Source: JBPYFK01 sp051984675
Lineage (GTDB): Bacteria > Actinomycetota > Actinomycetes > Mycobacteriales > Pseudonocardiaceae
Assembly: GCA_051984675.1 (NCBI GenBank)
Contig: JBPYFK010000137.1
Coordinates: 4,865-68,864, forward strand
Length of the DNA stretch: 64,000 nt
Reading direction: 5' to 3'
The translations under genes and the position numbers were made by a program. Below, one piece after another: positions 18,806-27,917 of this stretch (position 1 is its first letter; each line of letters starts with the position of its first letter). The notes under the pieces were generated by a model, which did not search any database, was not told where the DNA came from, and worked only from the letters and a program-made list of their open reading frames with translations.

Positions 18806-20092
18806 ATGCCGGCGATCGTGCTGATCGGAGCCCAGTGGGGCGACGAGGGCAAGGGGAAGGCCACCGACCTGCTCGGCGAGCAGGCGAACTGGGTCGTCCG
18901 CTACCAGGGCGGCAACAACGCGGGGCACACGGTGGTGCTGCCGGACGGGCAGGACTTCGCGCTGCACCTCATCCCTTCCGGCATCCTCACGCCCGGGGTG
19001 ACGAACGTCATCGGCAACGGGGTGGTCGTGGACCCCGGCGTGCTGATCGACGAACTGGACGGGCTGGTCGAGCGGGGTATCGACACCAGCCGACTGCTGC
19101 TGTCCGCCGACGCGCACCTGATCATGCCGTACCACGTGGCCATCGACCGGGTCACCGAGCGTTACCTGGGCAAGAAGCAGATTGGCACTACCGGGCGCGG
19201 CATCGGTCCGGCCTACCAGGACAAGATCGCCCGGGTGGGCGTGCGGGTACAGGACCTGCTCGACGAGAAGATCCTCCGGCAGAAGGTCGAGGCCGCGCTG
19301 GAGTTCAAGAACCAGGTGCTGGTCAAGGTCTACAACCGGCGCGGGCTGGACCCGGACGAGGTCGTGGACACCGTGCTGGCCCAGGCGGAGAAGTTCGCCG
19401 ACCGGATCGTCGACACGAAGCTGCTGCTCAACCAGGCGCTGGACCGTGGCGAAACGGTGCTGCTCGAAGGCTCGCAGGGCACCTTGCTGGACGTCGACCA
19501 CGGCACCTACCCGTTCGTGACGTCGTCGAACCCGACCTCGGGCGGCGCGTGCGCGGGCTCGGGCATCGGACCGATGCGGATCAACACGGTGATCGGCATC
19601 CTCAAGGCGTACACGACGCGGGTCGGCTCCGGGCCGTTCCCGACCGAGCTGGTGGACTCGGCCGGCGACAGCCTGCGTGCGGCGGGCGGGGAGTTCGGCG
19701 TCACGACGGGCCGGTCCCGGCGGACCGGGTGGTTCGACGCGGTGCTCGCCCGGTACTCGACCCGGGTCAACGGGATCAGCGACTACTTCCTGACCAAGCT
19801 CGACGTGCTGTCCGGTCTGGAGACCATCCCGGTCTGCGTGGGCTATGACGTGGATGGCCAGCGGATCTCCGAGATGCCGATGACGCAGACCGGCGTGCAC
19901 CACGCGATTCCGGTGTACGAGGAGCTGCCGGGCTGGGAGGGCGACCTCAGCGCTGCCCGTTCCTTCGAGGATCTGCCGGCGAACGCCCGCGCCTACGTCG
20001 AGCGGCTGGAGGAGCTGTCCGGTGCGCGGATCTCGGCGATCGGTGTGGGACCGGGGCGCGACCAGACGATCGTGCGGCACAGCCTGACCTGA
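18806..20092 (+). CDS. purA: Adenylosuccinate synthetase
   Basis: 428 residues from ATG 18806, with GGAG six bases upstream. The enzyme uses GTP and aspartate to convert IMP to adenylosuccinate, the first AMP-specific step. The P-loop-like GAQWGDEGKGKATD (residues 8-21), GGNNAGHTVV, the GTTGRGIGPAYQDK block and EGSQGTLLDVDHGTYPFVTSSN are all intact. Its partner purB is 8.5 kb downstream. It is divergent from the conserved hypothetical by about 97 bp and convergent with the antiporter, three bases apart. Length and motifs leave no doubt. Confidence 0.97.
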   Translation: MPAIVLIGAQWGDEGKGKATDLLGEQANWVVRYQGGNNAGHTVVLPDGQDFALHLIPSGILTPGVTNVIGNGVVVDPGVLIDELDGLVERGIDTSRLLLSADAHLIMPYHVAIDRVTERYLGKKQIGTTGRGIGPAYQDKIARVGVRVQDLLDEKILRQKVEAALEFKNQVLVKVYNRRGLDPDEVVDTVLAQAEKFADRIVDTKLLLNQALDRGETVLLEGSQGTLLDVDHGTYPFVTSSNPTSGGACAGSGIGPMRINTVIGILKAYTTRVGSGPFPTELVDSAGDSLRAAGGEFGVTTGRSRRTGWFDAVLARYSTRVNGISDYFLTKLDVLSGLETIPVCVGYDVDGQRISEMPMTQTGVHHAIPVYEELPGWEGDLSAARSFEDLPANARAYVERLEELSGARISAIGVGPGRDQTIVRHSLT

Positions 20093-20095
20093 GGG

Positions 20096-21709
20096 CTACC
20101 GGTTCCGCCAGGAGGTTTCCAGGGCCGCGTCCTGCAGGTCCAACTCGCGCAGGACGCGGCGTAGGACCTCGTCGTCGATGTTGCCGGCGTCGCGTTCGTC
20201 GGCCATCGCCGCGCGCTCGACGTCCAGGAGCTTGCGGCGGAGATTCGTGAAGATCCGGCTCGTGTCGTGCTGCCGCTCGTCCGGTGTGCGGCCGACCTGT
20301 TCGGCCGCCGCCTCGCCCTGATGACGTACCAGCGCGCGCATCCGAGCAGTCACCCGCTGATGCTCCTCGAGTGTGCATCCGAGGTCAGCCGGGGTGAGCT
20401 GGTCGAGATACTCCAGCGCCGAATCGGTGGCGATCCGGCGGGCCTCCGCCTCGGCGTAGTCATCCCGTTCGGCTTCCGCCGGGTCGCTCGCGCCGAGCTT
20501 GCGGATTAACCACGGCAGTGTGGAGCCCTGGATCACGATCGTGCCCACCGCGACCACGAACGCCACGTACTGGATGACCCCTCGGGCCGGGAAGGGTGCC
20601 CCTGACTCGGTCACATTCGGGATCGCCCCCGCCGCAGCGAGGGTGACCACTCCGCGCATGCCCGTCCACGCGAGCACCGCCGTGCGCCGCCACCGGCCAG
20701 CCGTTCGGCTCGCGGGCAGGATCAGGTGGGAGAGGCCGGGGAGGTAGTTCGACCCGAACATCCACACCACGCGGAACGCCATGACGGCCAGCAGGATCAC
20801 CACGGCGTGGAAGGACAGCAGCACGGGCTGGTGGCCGGATCGGACGACTTCGTCGACGACGTTGGTCAACTGCAACCCGATGAACGCGAACACGAGACTT
20901 TCCAGCAGCAGGTTGAGCGACGCCCAGACGGTCTGCTCCTGCAGCCTTCCCGCCGCGCGAGCACGCGGCCGGTGGTGACCGACATACAGCCCAGCCGCGA
21001 TGACGGCGAGGACGCCCGAGCCGTGCAGTTGCTCGGCCAGCAGGTAGGCAACGAACGGGACGAGCACACCGAGCGAGGTGGCGACCTCGACATCCGGCAC
21101 GCGGGTTCGTGCCGCCTGCGCGAGCACCCCGATCGACAGACCGACCACCAGCCCGACGACCACGGCCAGCACGAACACGACAACGCCCTGAGCCAGGGTC
21201 GGTGTGGTCGCGACGACGGCGGCGATCGACATCCGGTACGCGGTCAGCGCGGCCGCGTCGTTGATCAGGCTCTCCCCACGGAGCACGGTCATGATCGGTC
21301 TCGGTAGCTTCAGCCGGCGGCCGATCGCGGTGGCGGAGACGGCGTCCGGCGGGCTGATCACCGCTCCGAGGACGAGTGCCGACTTCGCTGGGAGCACCGG
21401 GATCAGCGCGTCCGCGAGCCAACCGATCACGAACGTGGTCGCCAGCACCTGCAGGACGCCGTGGTGCGCGATCGCACGGATGCGCGCCCGGAAGTTCAGG
21501 TATGAACTCTCCAGCGCCGCCGTGTACAGCAGCGGCGGAAGGACGACGGTCAGCAACACGTCCGGTTCGATGTACAACGAGCTGATCCCCGGGATGAAGG
21601 AGACCGCCAGGCCGGTCAGCACGAGCAGTAGCGGTGCCGCGATATCCCGGCTGCGGGCGACGGCCGTGACGAGCAGCGCTCCGATCAGCACGAGCAACAG
21701 CTGCCCCAC
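20096..21709 (-). CDS. Na+/H+ antiporter, CPA1 (NhaP-like) family
   Basis: 537 residues. About 11-12 transmembrane helices occupy residues 1-400, with a charged cytoplasmic tail after that. CPA1 signature blocks are present: SPPDAVSATAIGRRLKLP (ion-binding helix with Asp) and LRGESLINDAAALTAYR (ND motif). Such proteins exchange cytoplasmic Na+ or K+ for external H+. The GTG at 21709 has GGGGAGG ten bases upstream. It is divergent from purD and convergent with purA. The tail's role (pH or nucleotide sensing) is not evident. Confidence 0.9.
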   Translation of the reverse strand: MGQLLLVLIGALLVTAVARSRDIAAPLLLVLTGLAVSFIPGISSLYIEPDVLLTVVLPPLLYTAALESSYLNFRARIRAIAHHGVLQVLATTFVIGWLADALIPVLPAKSALVLGAVISPPDAVSATAIGRRLKLPRPIMTVLRGESLINDAAALTAYRMSIAAVVATTPTLAQGVVVFVLAVVVGLVVGLSIGVLAQAARTRVPDVEVATSLGVLVPFVAYLLAEQLHGSGVLAVIAAGLYVGHHRPRARAAGRLQEQTVWASLNLLLESLVFAFIGLQLTNVVDEVVRSGHQPVLLSFHAVVILLAVMAFRVVWMFGSNYLPGLSHLILPASRTAGRWRRTAVLAWTGMRGVVTLAAAGAIPNVTESGAPFPARGVIQYVAFVVAVGTIVIQGSTLPWLIRKLGASDPAEAERDDYAEAEARRIATDSALEYLDQLTPADLGCTLEEHQRVTARMRALVRHQGEAAAEQVGRTPDERQHDTSRIFTNLRRKLLDVERAAMADERDAGNIDDEVLRRVLRELDLQDAALETSWRNR

Positions 21710-21881
21710 GCCCGCGTCACCTCCCCAGGTTGTCCCCTGGGGAGGCTAAGGCGATCGGCCGACGGACATGCGGCGAGGGCCGAAAACGACCAGTCGGAAA
21801 CCTCCGTTCGGGTGTGTCCGCTGCAACACATCTTCTCGGGGTCGGGCGCTGACGTTCCGGCGCACGCTTTACGCTGCGGCC

Positions 21882-23138
21882 GTGCGAATCCTGGTGATCG
21901 GTGCTGGCGGCAGGGAACACGCGATCGTCCTGGCGCTGTCCCGCGACCCCGAGGTGACGGCGCTGGCGTGCGCGCCCGGCAACGCGGGGATCGCGGCGCT
22001 GGCCGAGCTGTACGCGGTCGACGTGGCCAAGCCGGACGAGATAGCGGAACTCGCGGTCCAGTGGCAGGCGGACCTGGTCGTGTTCGGCCCCGAAGTCCCG
22101 CTGGTGGCGGGAGCGGCGGACGCGGTCCACGCGGCCGGCATCGCCTGCTTCGGCCCCTCCCGGGAAGCCGCGCGGCTGGAAGGGTCCAAGTCCTTCGCCA
22201 AGGACATCATGCTCGCCGCCGGGGTCCCGACCGCGCACAGCGAGGTCGTGGACAACCCGGCGAAGCTGGATGCGGCGCTGGCCCGGTTCGGCCCGACCTG
22301 GGTGGTCAAGGACGACGGGCTCGCGGCGGGCAAGGGCGTGCTGGTCAGCGACGACTTCGACGCGTCCCGGGCGCACGCGATGAACCTGTTGGAAAACGGC
22401 CATCCGGTGCTGCTGGAGACGTTCCTGGACGGGCCCGAAGCCTCGCTGTTCTGCTTCGTCGACGGCACGACCGTGGTGCCGCTGCTGCCTGCGCAGGACT
22501 TCAAGCGCGTCGGCGACGGCGACGCCGGCCCGAACACCGGCGGGATGGGTGCCTACGCCCCGCTGCCGTGGGCTTCGGACGATCTCGTGGACTCCGTCGT
22601 GCGGACGATCGTCCAGCCGACGGTCGACGAGCTGGCCAACCGGGGCACGCCGTACTCGGGCCTGCTGTACACCGGGCTGGCGCTGACCTCGCGAGGTCCG
22701 CAGGTGGTCGAGTTCAACTGCCGGTTCGGAGACCCCGAGACCCAGGCGGTCCTCGCGCTGCTGCGGTCACCGCTGGCCAGCGTGCTGGCCGCGGTCGCGC
22801 ACGGCGAGCTCGCGGAGCAGCCGCCGCTGGAGTGGCTGCCCGGCGCCGCCGTGACGGTGGTGGTCGCCGCCGAGGGGTACCCGGGCCGTCCGCGCGTGGG
22901 CGACGTCATCACCGGCGGGGACGCGGAAGGGGTGCTGCACTCCGGGACGCGCCGGCGCGAGGACGGGGCGGTGGTGTCCGCTGGCGGACGCGTGCTGTCG
23001 GTCGTGGCGACCGGGGATGACCTGGAGTCCGCACGTGCCGAGGTGTACCGGCGGGTGGCCGGCGTACACCTGGCAGGCTCGCATCACCGCACCGACATCG
23101 CTTTGCGGGCGGCACGAGGCGAGATCAGCGCGCCTTGA
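21882..23138 (+). CDS. purD: Phosphoribosylamine-glycine ligase (GAR synthetase)
   Basis: 418 residues from GTG 21882. The enzyme condenses phosphoribosylamine and glycine with ATP, step two of purine synthesis. The GIGAGGREHAI-type N-terminus (ILVIGAGGREHAIVLAL), the ATP-grasp lid LEGSKSFAKDIML and WVVKDDGLAAGKGV, and the signature RFGDPETQ are all present. The gene is on its own between the divergent antiporter and a downstream aminotransferase 61 bp away. purC and purS-Q-L are about 7-10 kb downstream. Confidence 0.97.
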   Translation: MRILVIGAGGREHAIVLALSRDPEVTALACAPGNAGIAALAELYAVDVAKPDEIAELAVQWQADLVVFGPEVPLVAGAADAVHAAGIACFGPSREAARLEGSKSFAKDIMLAAGVPTAHSEVVDNPAKLDAALARFGPTWVVKDDGLAAGKGVLVSDDFDASRAHAMNLLENGHPVLLETFLDGPEASLFCFVDGTTVVPLLPAQDFKRVGDGDAGPNTGGMGAYAPLPWASDDLVDSVVRTIVQPTVDELANRGTPYSGLLYTGLALTSRGPQVVEFNCRFGDPETQAVLALLRSPLASVLAAVAHGELAEQPPLEWLPGAAVTVVVAAEGYPGRPRVGDVITGGDAEGVLHSGTRRREDGAVVSAGGRVLSVVATGDDLESARAEVYRRVAGVHLAGSHHRTDIALRAARGEISAP

Positions 23139-23199
23139 CGTCTGGCGGGTAGGGCCTTCCGCGCGTCTGAATGTTGGGGGCGTCTGGCAGGCTGGCGGC

Positions 23200-24396
23200 A
23201 TGGTGCACGAGCCCACCCTCGATGCGGCGCGGCGAGCCGCTGTCCAGCCGTTCCAGGTGATGGAGGTGCTCTCCGCCGCCAACGCACGGCAGCGGACGAA
23301 GGGCGACGTGGTGTCGCTGGCCGCAGGACAACCCTCCACCCCCGCCCCCAAGGCGGTCCGGGTCGCGGCTGCCGAAGCGCTGCAACACCAGCAGCTCGGC
23401 TACACCGAGCAGCTCGGCATCCCCGAGCTGCGGGAGGCCATCGCCGGCCACTACCAGCACCGGTACGACCTGGACGTCTCGCTCGACGACGTCGTTGTCA
23501 CCACCGGCGCGTCGGGCGCGTTCCTGCTCGCCTTCCTGAGCGCGTTCGACACGGGCGACCGGGTGGCGCTGGCGCGTCCCGGCTACCCCGCTTACCGCAA
23601 CATCCTTTCGGCCCTCGGCTGCGAGGTCGTGGAGCTGCCCTGCGACGAGACCACCCGGTTCCAGCCGACCCCCGGGATGCTGGAGGCGCTGGACAAGCCG
23701 GTGGACGGGCTGGTCGCCGCGAGTCCGGCGAACCCGACCGGCACGGTGCTCGGAGCCCAGGAACTCGCCGATCTCGCCGGCTGGTGCGAGGCGAACGGGG
23801 TTCGGCTGATCAGCGACGAGCTGTACCACGGCATCAGCTACGGGGCGCCGCTGCACAGCGCGTGGGAGTTCTCCCGTGAGTCGATCGTGGTGAACTCGTT
23901 CTCGAAGTACTGGTGCATGACGGGGTGGCGGTTGGGTTGGATGCTGGTTCCAACCCGGCTGCGCCGCGCGGTGGACGCGCTGACCGGGAACTTCAACATC
24001 TGCCCGCCCGCGTTCTCGCAGAACGCTGCGGTCGCCGCCTTCACGCCGGAGGCGTATGCCGAGGTCGACGGGCATGTCGACCGGTACCGGACGAACCGGG
24101 AGCTGCTGCTGTCCGGCCTGCGTGACCTTGGGATCGAGCGGGTCGCGCCCGCCGACGGCGCCTTCTACGTGTATGCCGACATCGGGGATTACCTGGGTGG
24201 CCACCTCGGTGATATGGCGCAGGACTCGATGCGGTTTTGCCAGCGAGTGCTGGACGACACGGGGGTGGCGCTCGTTCCGGGGATCGATTTCGACCCGGTC
24301 GAGGGGCATCGGTTCGTGCGGATGTCGTTCGCCGGTAACTCCGACGACGTCAGGCAAGCCCTGACTCGGCTCGGGGACTGGCTGCGCGCCAGCTGA
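23200..24396 (+). CDS. Class I/II pyridoxal-phosphate aminotransferase
   Basis: 398 residues from ATG 23200. The PLP-binding lysine is in the motif NSFSKYWCMTGWRLGW, with the Asn and Asp/Tyr anchors in ANPTGTVL and ISDELYHGISYG and the carboxylate-binding Arg in RFVRMSFAGN. This is an aspartate/aromatic-type aminotransferase, with amino donor and acceptor unknown. It follows purD by 61 bp on the same strand; the pairing has no clear metabolic logic. Length is normal for the family. Confidence 0.88.
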   Translation: MVHEPTLDAARRAAVQPFQVMEVLSAANARQRTKGDVVSLAAGQPSTPAPKAVRVAAAEALQHQQLGYTEQLGIPELREAIAGHYQHRYDLDVSLDDVVVTTGASGAFLLAFLSAFDTGDRVALARPGYPAYRNILSALGCEVVELPCDETTRFQPTPGMLEALDKPVDGLVAASPANPTGTVLGAQELADLAGWCEANGVRLISDELYHGISYGAPLHSAWEFSRESIVVNSFSKYWCMTGWRLGWMLVPTRLRRAVDALTGNFNICPPAFSQNAAVAAFTPEAYAEVDGHVDRYRTNRELLLSGLRDLGIERVAPADGAFYVYADIGDYLGGHLGDMAQDSMRFCQRVLDDTGVALVPGIDFDPVEGHRFVRMSFAGNSDDVRQALTRLGDWLRAS

Positions 24397-24507
24397 GCCC
24401 GCACGCGGGGCGACCACCCTGAGGACCCTGGGTTTTCCCTGATTCTGCCGTAAGTCGCCGCCAACCTGGCGCGCGCCGTGGCACGCTGGGAGTTGGAGGT
24501 GCGTGCC

Positions 24508-24684
24508 ATGTGGTGGAAGGTCATCCTGGGGCTGCTGGCCCTGTGGCTGGTGATCACGGTCGCCGGCGCCCTGCTGGGCGCGATCATCAAGGGGCTGTTC
24601 TGGCTGGCGGTGATCGGCGGTGCGGCGTTCCTCGTCACCGCCGCGATCGGCTGGGTGAAGAAGGACCGCAAAGAGCTGAGATGA
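24508..24684 (+). CDS. Small two-helix membrane protein
   Basis: 58 residues. The ATG at 24508 has GGAGG at 24495-24499, eight bases away. Two hydrophobic helices (about 5-24 and 29-48) are followed by a charged tail KKDRKELR. No family is recognised. It is convergent with the HAD gene, 19 bp apart. Confidence 0.6.
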   Translation: MWWKVILGLLALWLVITVAGALLGAIIKGLFWLAVIGGAAFLVTAAIGWVKKDRKELR

Positions 24685-24703
24685 CCGGCGCGTCCGCTGC
24701 CGG

Positions 24704-25330
24704 TTATCCGCGCGGACCGCGCACGGGGAAGCCCTGCTCCCGGAGGACGTTCCGGGCGGCGTCAGCTCCCTGCCATTGCTCGGCTCGCATCCCCGCCCGC
24801 CGAGCACCGTCGACGTTAGCGGCAAGGTCGTCGAAAAAGAGGCACGCCTCGGCGCCGACACCAAGCCTCTCCAGCAGGAACGCCCATATCCGCGGGTCAG
24901 GCTTGGCGATGCGGAGATCACCGGAGAAGATCAGGTACTCGAAGCGCATCGCCCACGGCTGCCGCTCGGCGACCCGCGCGAACGACGAGGGTGCGTTCGA
25001 CAGCAACGCGAGCGGGACGCCGGCCGTGTAGAGGTCGTCGACGAGCTGCACCGTCTCCGGCACCGCCTCAAGCCAGCCGTTGATGTCCGCCTTGGTCAGC
25101 TCCTCGCAGGTCGCTTCGTCGACTTCGACCCCCAACTGGCTGCCGATCGCCTGCCAGTAGTCGAGGTCGCCGCGGCCGAGGTCGTAGGACACGCGTTCGT
25201 CGAAGTACACCTCTTCGAACTCCCGCGCGGGAACGCCGAGGACCGCGGCGATCGACGGAAGTGCTGCCGTGGGCCGGCTGATCACGCCGCCGTAGTCGAA
25301 GACCGCCCACTGCCGAGCTCGACCGGTCAT
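24704..25330 (-). CDS. HAD-superfamily hydrolase-like protein
   Basis: 208 residues from ATG 25330, with GGAGG five bases upstream. HAD motif I is VFDYGGV: the nucleophile Asp is kept, but the Asp two residues later is Gly, as in the FDFGGV subgroup. Motif II is LLSNAPSS, motif III has the Lys in AKPDPRIW, and motif IV is CLFFDDLAANVDGA. The helical cap is inserted after motif I. Such proteins are usually phosphatases or dehalogenases; loss of the second Asp weakens the case for phosphatase action. It is convergent with the small membrane protein and shares a strand with the downstream aldolase gene upstream of it. Confidence 0.85.
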   Translation of the reverse strand: MTGRARQWAVFDYGGVISRPTAALPSIAAVLGVPAREFEEVYFDERVSYDLGRGDLDYWQAIGSQLGVEVDEATCEELTKADINGWLEAVPETVQLVDDLYTAGVPLALLSNAPSSFARVAERQPWAMRFEYLIFSGDLRIAKPDPRIWAFLLERLGVGAEACLFFDDLAANVDGARRAGMRAEQWQGADAARNVLREQGFPVRGPRG

Positions 25331-25425
25331 CGGATCCTCCAGGACGGACACTCACGGGGAGGGACCTTCCAGTGTGCCTCTCCGGTTCAAGCCCTCAACT
25401 GTTCGAAATCCCTGTTTCGAAACCC

Positions 25426-25468
25426 CTAGCTCAAGACCCCCTACCTCAAGACCCCTACCTCAAGACCC
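25426..25468. repeat. Three 14-bp tandem repeats before the aldolase stop
   Basis: CTACCTCAAGACCC occurs at 25441-25454 and 25455-25468, with a one-base variant (CTAGCTCAAGACCC) at 25426-25439. The last unit contains the stop codon of the threonine aldolase gene (25460-25462). Confidence 0.6.
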
Positions 25469-26485
25469 GGGGACGCTGCCGATCCGGCGCAATGCTTCCT
25501 CGATGTCCGCCTTGGTCACGTCCCGGTGCGTGACAAACCGGAGCTGCCCGGACATGGGCACGGCGAGCACACCCGCCGCCTCCAACCGGCGCAGCACAAG
25601 CCGGACGTCCAGCGCCGACGCCAAGACGATGTTGGTCTGCGGGGTGCTGACCTCCCAGCCGAGTTCGGCCAGCCCGTCGGCGAGCAGGGCCGCCTTGGCG
25701 TGGTCTTCCGCGAGCGAGTCGATCCGGTCCAGCGCTACCAAGCCAGCCGCTGCCACCACCCCGCCCTGGCGGACACCGCCGCCGAGCATCTTGCGTATCC
25801 GGCGTGCTTCGGAAATGAAGTCGGTGCTGCTGGCCAGCACTGACCCGATAGGCGCCCCGAGCCCCTTGCTCAGGCACGCCTGGACGGTGTGCACCCCGAC
25901 GGTCAGCGCTGCCGGGGGGACTTCCAGCGCGACGGCCGCGTTCCAGATCCGCGCGCCGTCCAGATGGACCCGCAGCCCGCCGTCGCGTGCGGCGGCGGCG
26001 AGTTGGGCGTGCTCATGCGGTGGAGTCACCGTGCCGCCAGCGGCGTTGTGCGTGTTTTCCAAGCACAGCAGCCTCGTGCGGAGTGAGTCGTACCCCACTG
26101 GCCCGTTGCGGTACGCGCGGACGGCGTCGGCGCTGGGGCAACCCGGGCCCGCGTCCCACGCCAGCGGCTCGGGCATGCCGCCGGCCAGCCAGGACGCCGC
26201 TCCCAGCTCGTGGGATAGGACATGTGAACCGCGGGCGGCCAGGAAGCGGTCGCCACGACGCAGGTGCAGGCAGAGCGCGATGGAGTTGCCCATGCTGCCC
26301 GTGGGCACCCAGAGTGCGTCGGCGGTGCCGAGCAGCCGGGCGACCTTCCCCTCCAGCTCGCGCATCGTCGGGTCACGGTCGAGCACGTCATCGCCGACTT
26401 CGGCGCTGGCCATCGCCGCGAGCATCGGCTCGTCCGGGCGCGTGACCGTATCGGATCGGAGGTCGATCGGTGCCGGTTTGGTCAC
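25460..26485 (-). CDS. Low-specificity L-threonine aldolase
   Basis: 341 residues from GTG 26485. The enzyme cleaves threonine/allo-threonine to glycine and acetaldehyde using PLP. The N-terminal IDLRSDTVTRPDEPMLAAM, the loop EVGDDVLDRDPTM, the Asp-anchoring VHLDGARIWNAAVAL and the Schiff-base Lys in CLSKGLGAPIGSVL are typical. The gene is divergent from the sigma factor at 26672. Its stop codon lies inside a short tandem repeat. The start is weakly supported: no strong ribosome site precedes the GTG, although the family's usual N-terminus begins here. Confidence 0.9.
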   Translation of the reverse strand: MTKPAPIDLRSDTVTRPDEPMLAAMASAEVGDDVLDRDPTMRELEGKVARLLGTADALWVPTGSMGNSIALCLHLRRGDRFLAARGSHVLSHELGAASWLAGGMPEPLAWDAGPGCPSADAVRAYRNGPVGYDSLRTRLLCLENTHNAAGGTVTPPHEHAQLAAAARDGGLRVHLDGARIWNAAVALEVPPAALTVGVHTVQACLSKGLGAPIGSVLASSTDFISEARRIRKMLGGGVRQGGVVAAAGLVALDRIDSLAEDHAKAALLADGLAELGWEVSTPQTNIVLASALDVRLVLRRLEAAGVLAVPMSGQLRFVTHRDVTKADIEEALRRIGSVPGS

Positions 26486-26671
26486 AAACGGATCACACCA
26501 TACGAACACCGGGTGAAGGCAACCGCTGGTTGGGGGCTTCCCCCGCGTGCGGAAGCCGCCGACACACCGTTCGCAGGTGGGGGTGTGCTGGAACACCTCA
26601 GGCCGACGTGCAACCGTGGACGCTGGACCGACCGTCCACCATGTGCAAGCACGGACGAGCGGAGAGTCCGC

Positions 26672-27190
26672 GTGGACCAGAGTGAGGAGCAGGAGTTCGC
26701 GGAATACTTCGCGGCTCGGCGGGAGGCGGTGCGTCGGATGGCGTACATGATGTGCGGTGACTGGCACCGCGCCGACGACCTCGCCCAAACCGCCTTTGTC
26801 GCGTTGCATCGCCGCTGGGGCAAGGTTCGCGACAAGGGAGCGTTGGACGCGTACCTGCGCCGCACTCTCCTGCGCGCCACGATCGACGAGTCACGCAAGC
26901 CGTGGCGCCGCGAGCGCACGGTGGAGGACTTGCCGGACGCGCCGGCGTCCACGCCCAACGTGGAGAATTCCGTGGCCACCCGGCAGACCCTCCTGGCGGC
27001 ACTGCAGCATGTGCCGGCCAAGCAGCGGGCCGTGCTGGTGTTGCGGTATCTGGAGGGCCTAGACGTCTCTGGGGTTGCCGAGGTCATGAAGTGCAGCGAG
27101 GGAACCGTGAAGAGCCAGTCCGCCCGGGGCCTGGAGGCACTGCGGGCTGCGCTCGGTGACGCGCTCGACGACCTGCGGTCGGCGTCGTGA
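26672..27190 (+). CDS. ECF sigma factor (SigE-like family)
   Basis: 172 residues from GTG 26672, with GGAGAG five bases upstream. Region 2 contains FAARREAVRRMAYMMCGDWHRADDLAQTAFVALHRRW in pieces, and region 4 contains VPAKQRAVLVLRYLEGLDVSGVAEVMKCSEGTVKSQSARGL in pieces. It is a short ECF sigma. Its stop overlaps the next gene by four bases (GTGA), which is typical of an ECF sigma with its membrane regulator. A 7-bp inverted repeat (26616-26622 with 26633-26639) lies just upstream, possibly in its promoter. It is divergent from the threonine aldolase. Confidence 0.88.
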   Translation: MDQSEEQEFAEYFAARREAVRRMAYMMCGDWHRADDLAQTAFVALHRRWGKVRDKGALDAYLRRTLLRATIDESRKPWRRERTVEDLPDAPASTPNVENSVATRQTLLAALQHVPAKQRAVLVLRYLEGLDVSGVAEVMKCSEGTVKSQSARGLEALRAALGDALDDLRSAS

Positions 27191-27891
27191 GGGGGTTGGC
27201 GCACGTGGATGAGGGCGAGCTCGAAGAGCTGTTTCAGGACGCCGTACGCGGCGCGCCGCCGCCGTCGTTCGGCGCGGAGGAGATCGTCGAGCGGTCCCGG
27301 CGGGTCAGCGCCCGCCGCCGGGTAGCCATCGCCGGTGGGTCGGCGGCAGCGGCGTTGCTGCTGGCCGGCGGCCTCGGTGCGGGATTCGCCGCGTTCCACC
27401 CGCCGTCGACCGCCACGCAGGCGGCTCCGCCTGCCCCGGCGAGCACCCCTAACGGCCTGCATATCGAGAACGAGCCGGCGCCGGCCGGTCAGCCGAACGT
27501 GCTCACCGGGCCGGGGAGCGCCGGTGGACGGTGCCAGGCGCCGGATCAGGCGCTGGCGGCCGCCTTGACCCGCGCGCTACCGGAGGCGGCGGGCGTGAGC
27601 CCGGTCACCGCGTCCGGCACCTGCCCGCCGGGGTCGCGGGCGGCGGGGTTCCCGCTCCGCGACGGCCCGTCGGCCGGCAACGTCAGCGTGATCCTCAGCC
27701 CGGTCGGGACGGCGTCGCCGGATCAGGCACGCCCCGGGGACGTTCAGCGCCCGGACGGATCGAAGCAGGTCACCGGTAGGGCGCGCAGCGGCCACGTGCT
27801 GATCGTGGTCAGCACCCCGGCGCCGGGTTCCGCCGCGCCGTTCGGCAGCCGGTTGGAGGGCGTCGAGTCCCAGCTGGCCGAGGAGCTGTGA
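27187..27891 (+). CDS. Membrane protein, probable partner/anti-sigma of the upstream ECF factor
   Basis: 234 residues from GTG 27187, which overlaps the sigma stop as GTGA. An acidic cytoplasmic N-terminus (DEGELEELFQDAVRGAPPPSF) is followed by Arg-rich residues and one transmembrane helix (about 47-70). The outer part is Pro/Ala/Gly-rich with two Cys (RCQAPD, GTCPPG) that could form a disulfide. The layout of a short cytoplasmic region, one helix and an extracytoplasmic domain fits an ECF anti-sigma factor, though no zinc-binding HxxxCxxC motif is present. The assignment rests on coupling and topology. Confidence 0.6.
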   Translation: MRGLAHVDEGELEELFQDAVRGAPPPSFGAEEIVERSRRVSARRRVAIAGGSAAAALLLAGGLGAGFAAFHPPSTATQAAPPAPASTPNGLHIENEPAPAGQPNVLTGPGSAGGRCQAPDQALAAALTRALPEAAGVSPVTASGTCPPGSRAAGFPLRDGPSAGNVSVILSPVGTASPDQARPGDVQRPDGSKQVTGRARSGHVLIVVSTPAPGSAAPFGSRLEGVESQLAEEL

Positions 27892-27917
27892 GCCGGCCTT
27901 CCATAGGATCAACGGTT

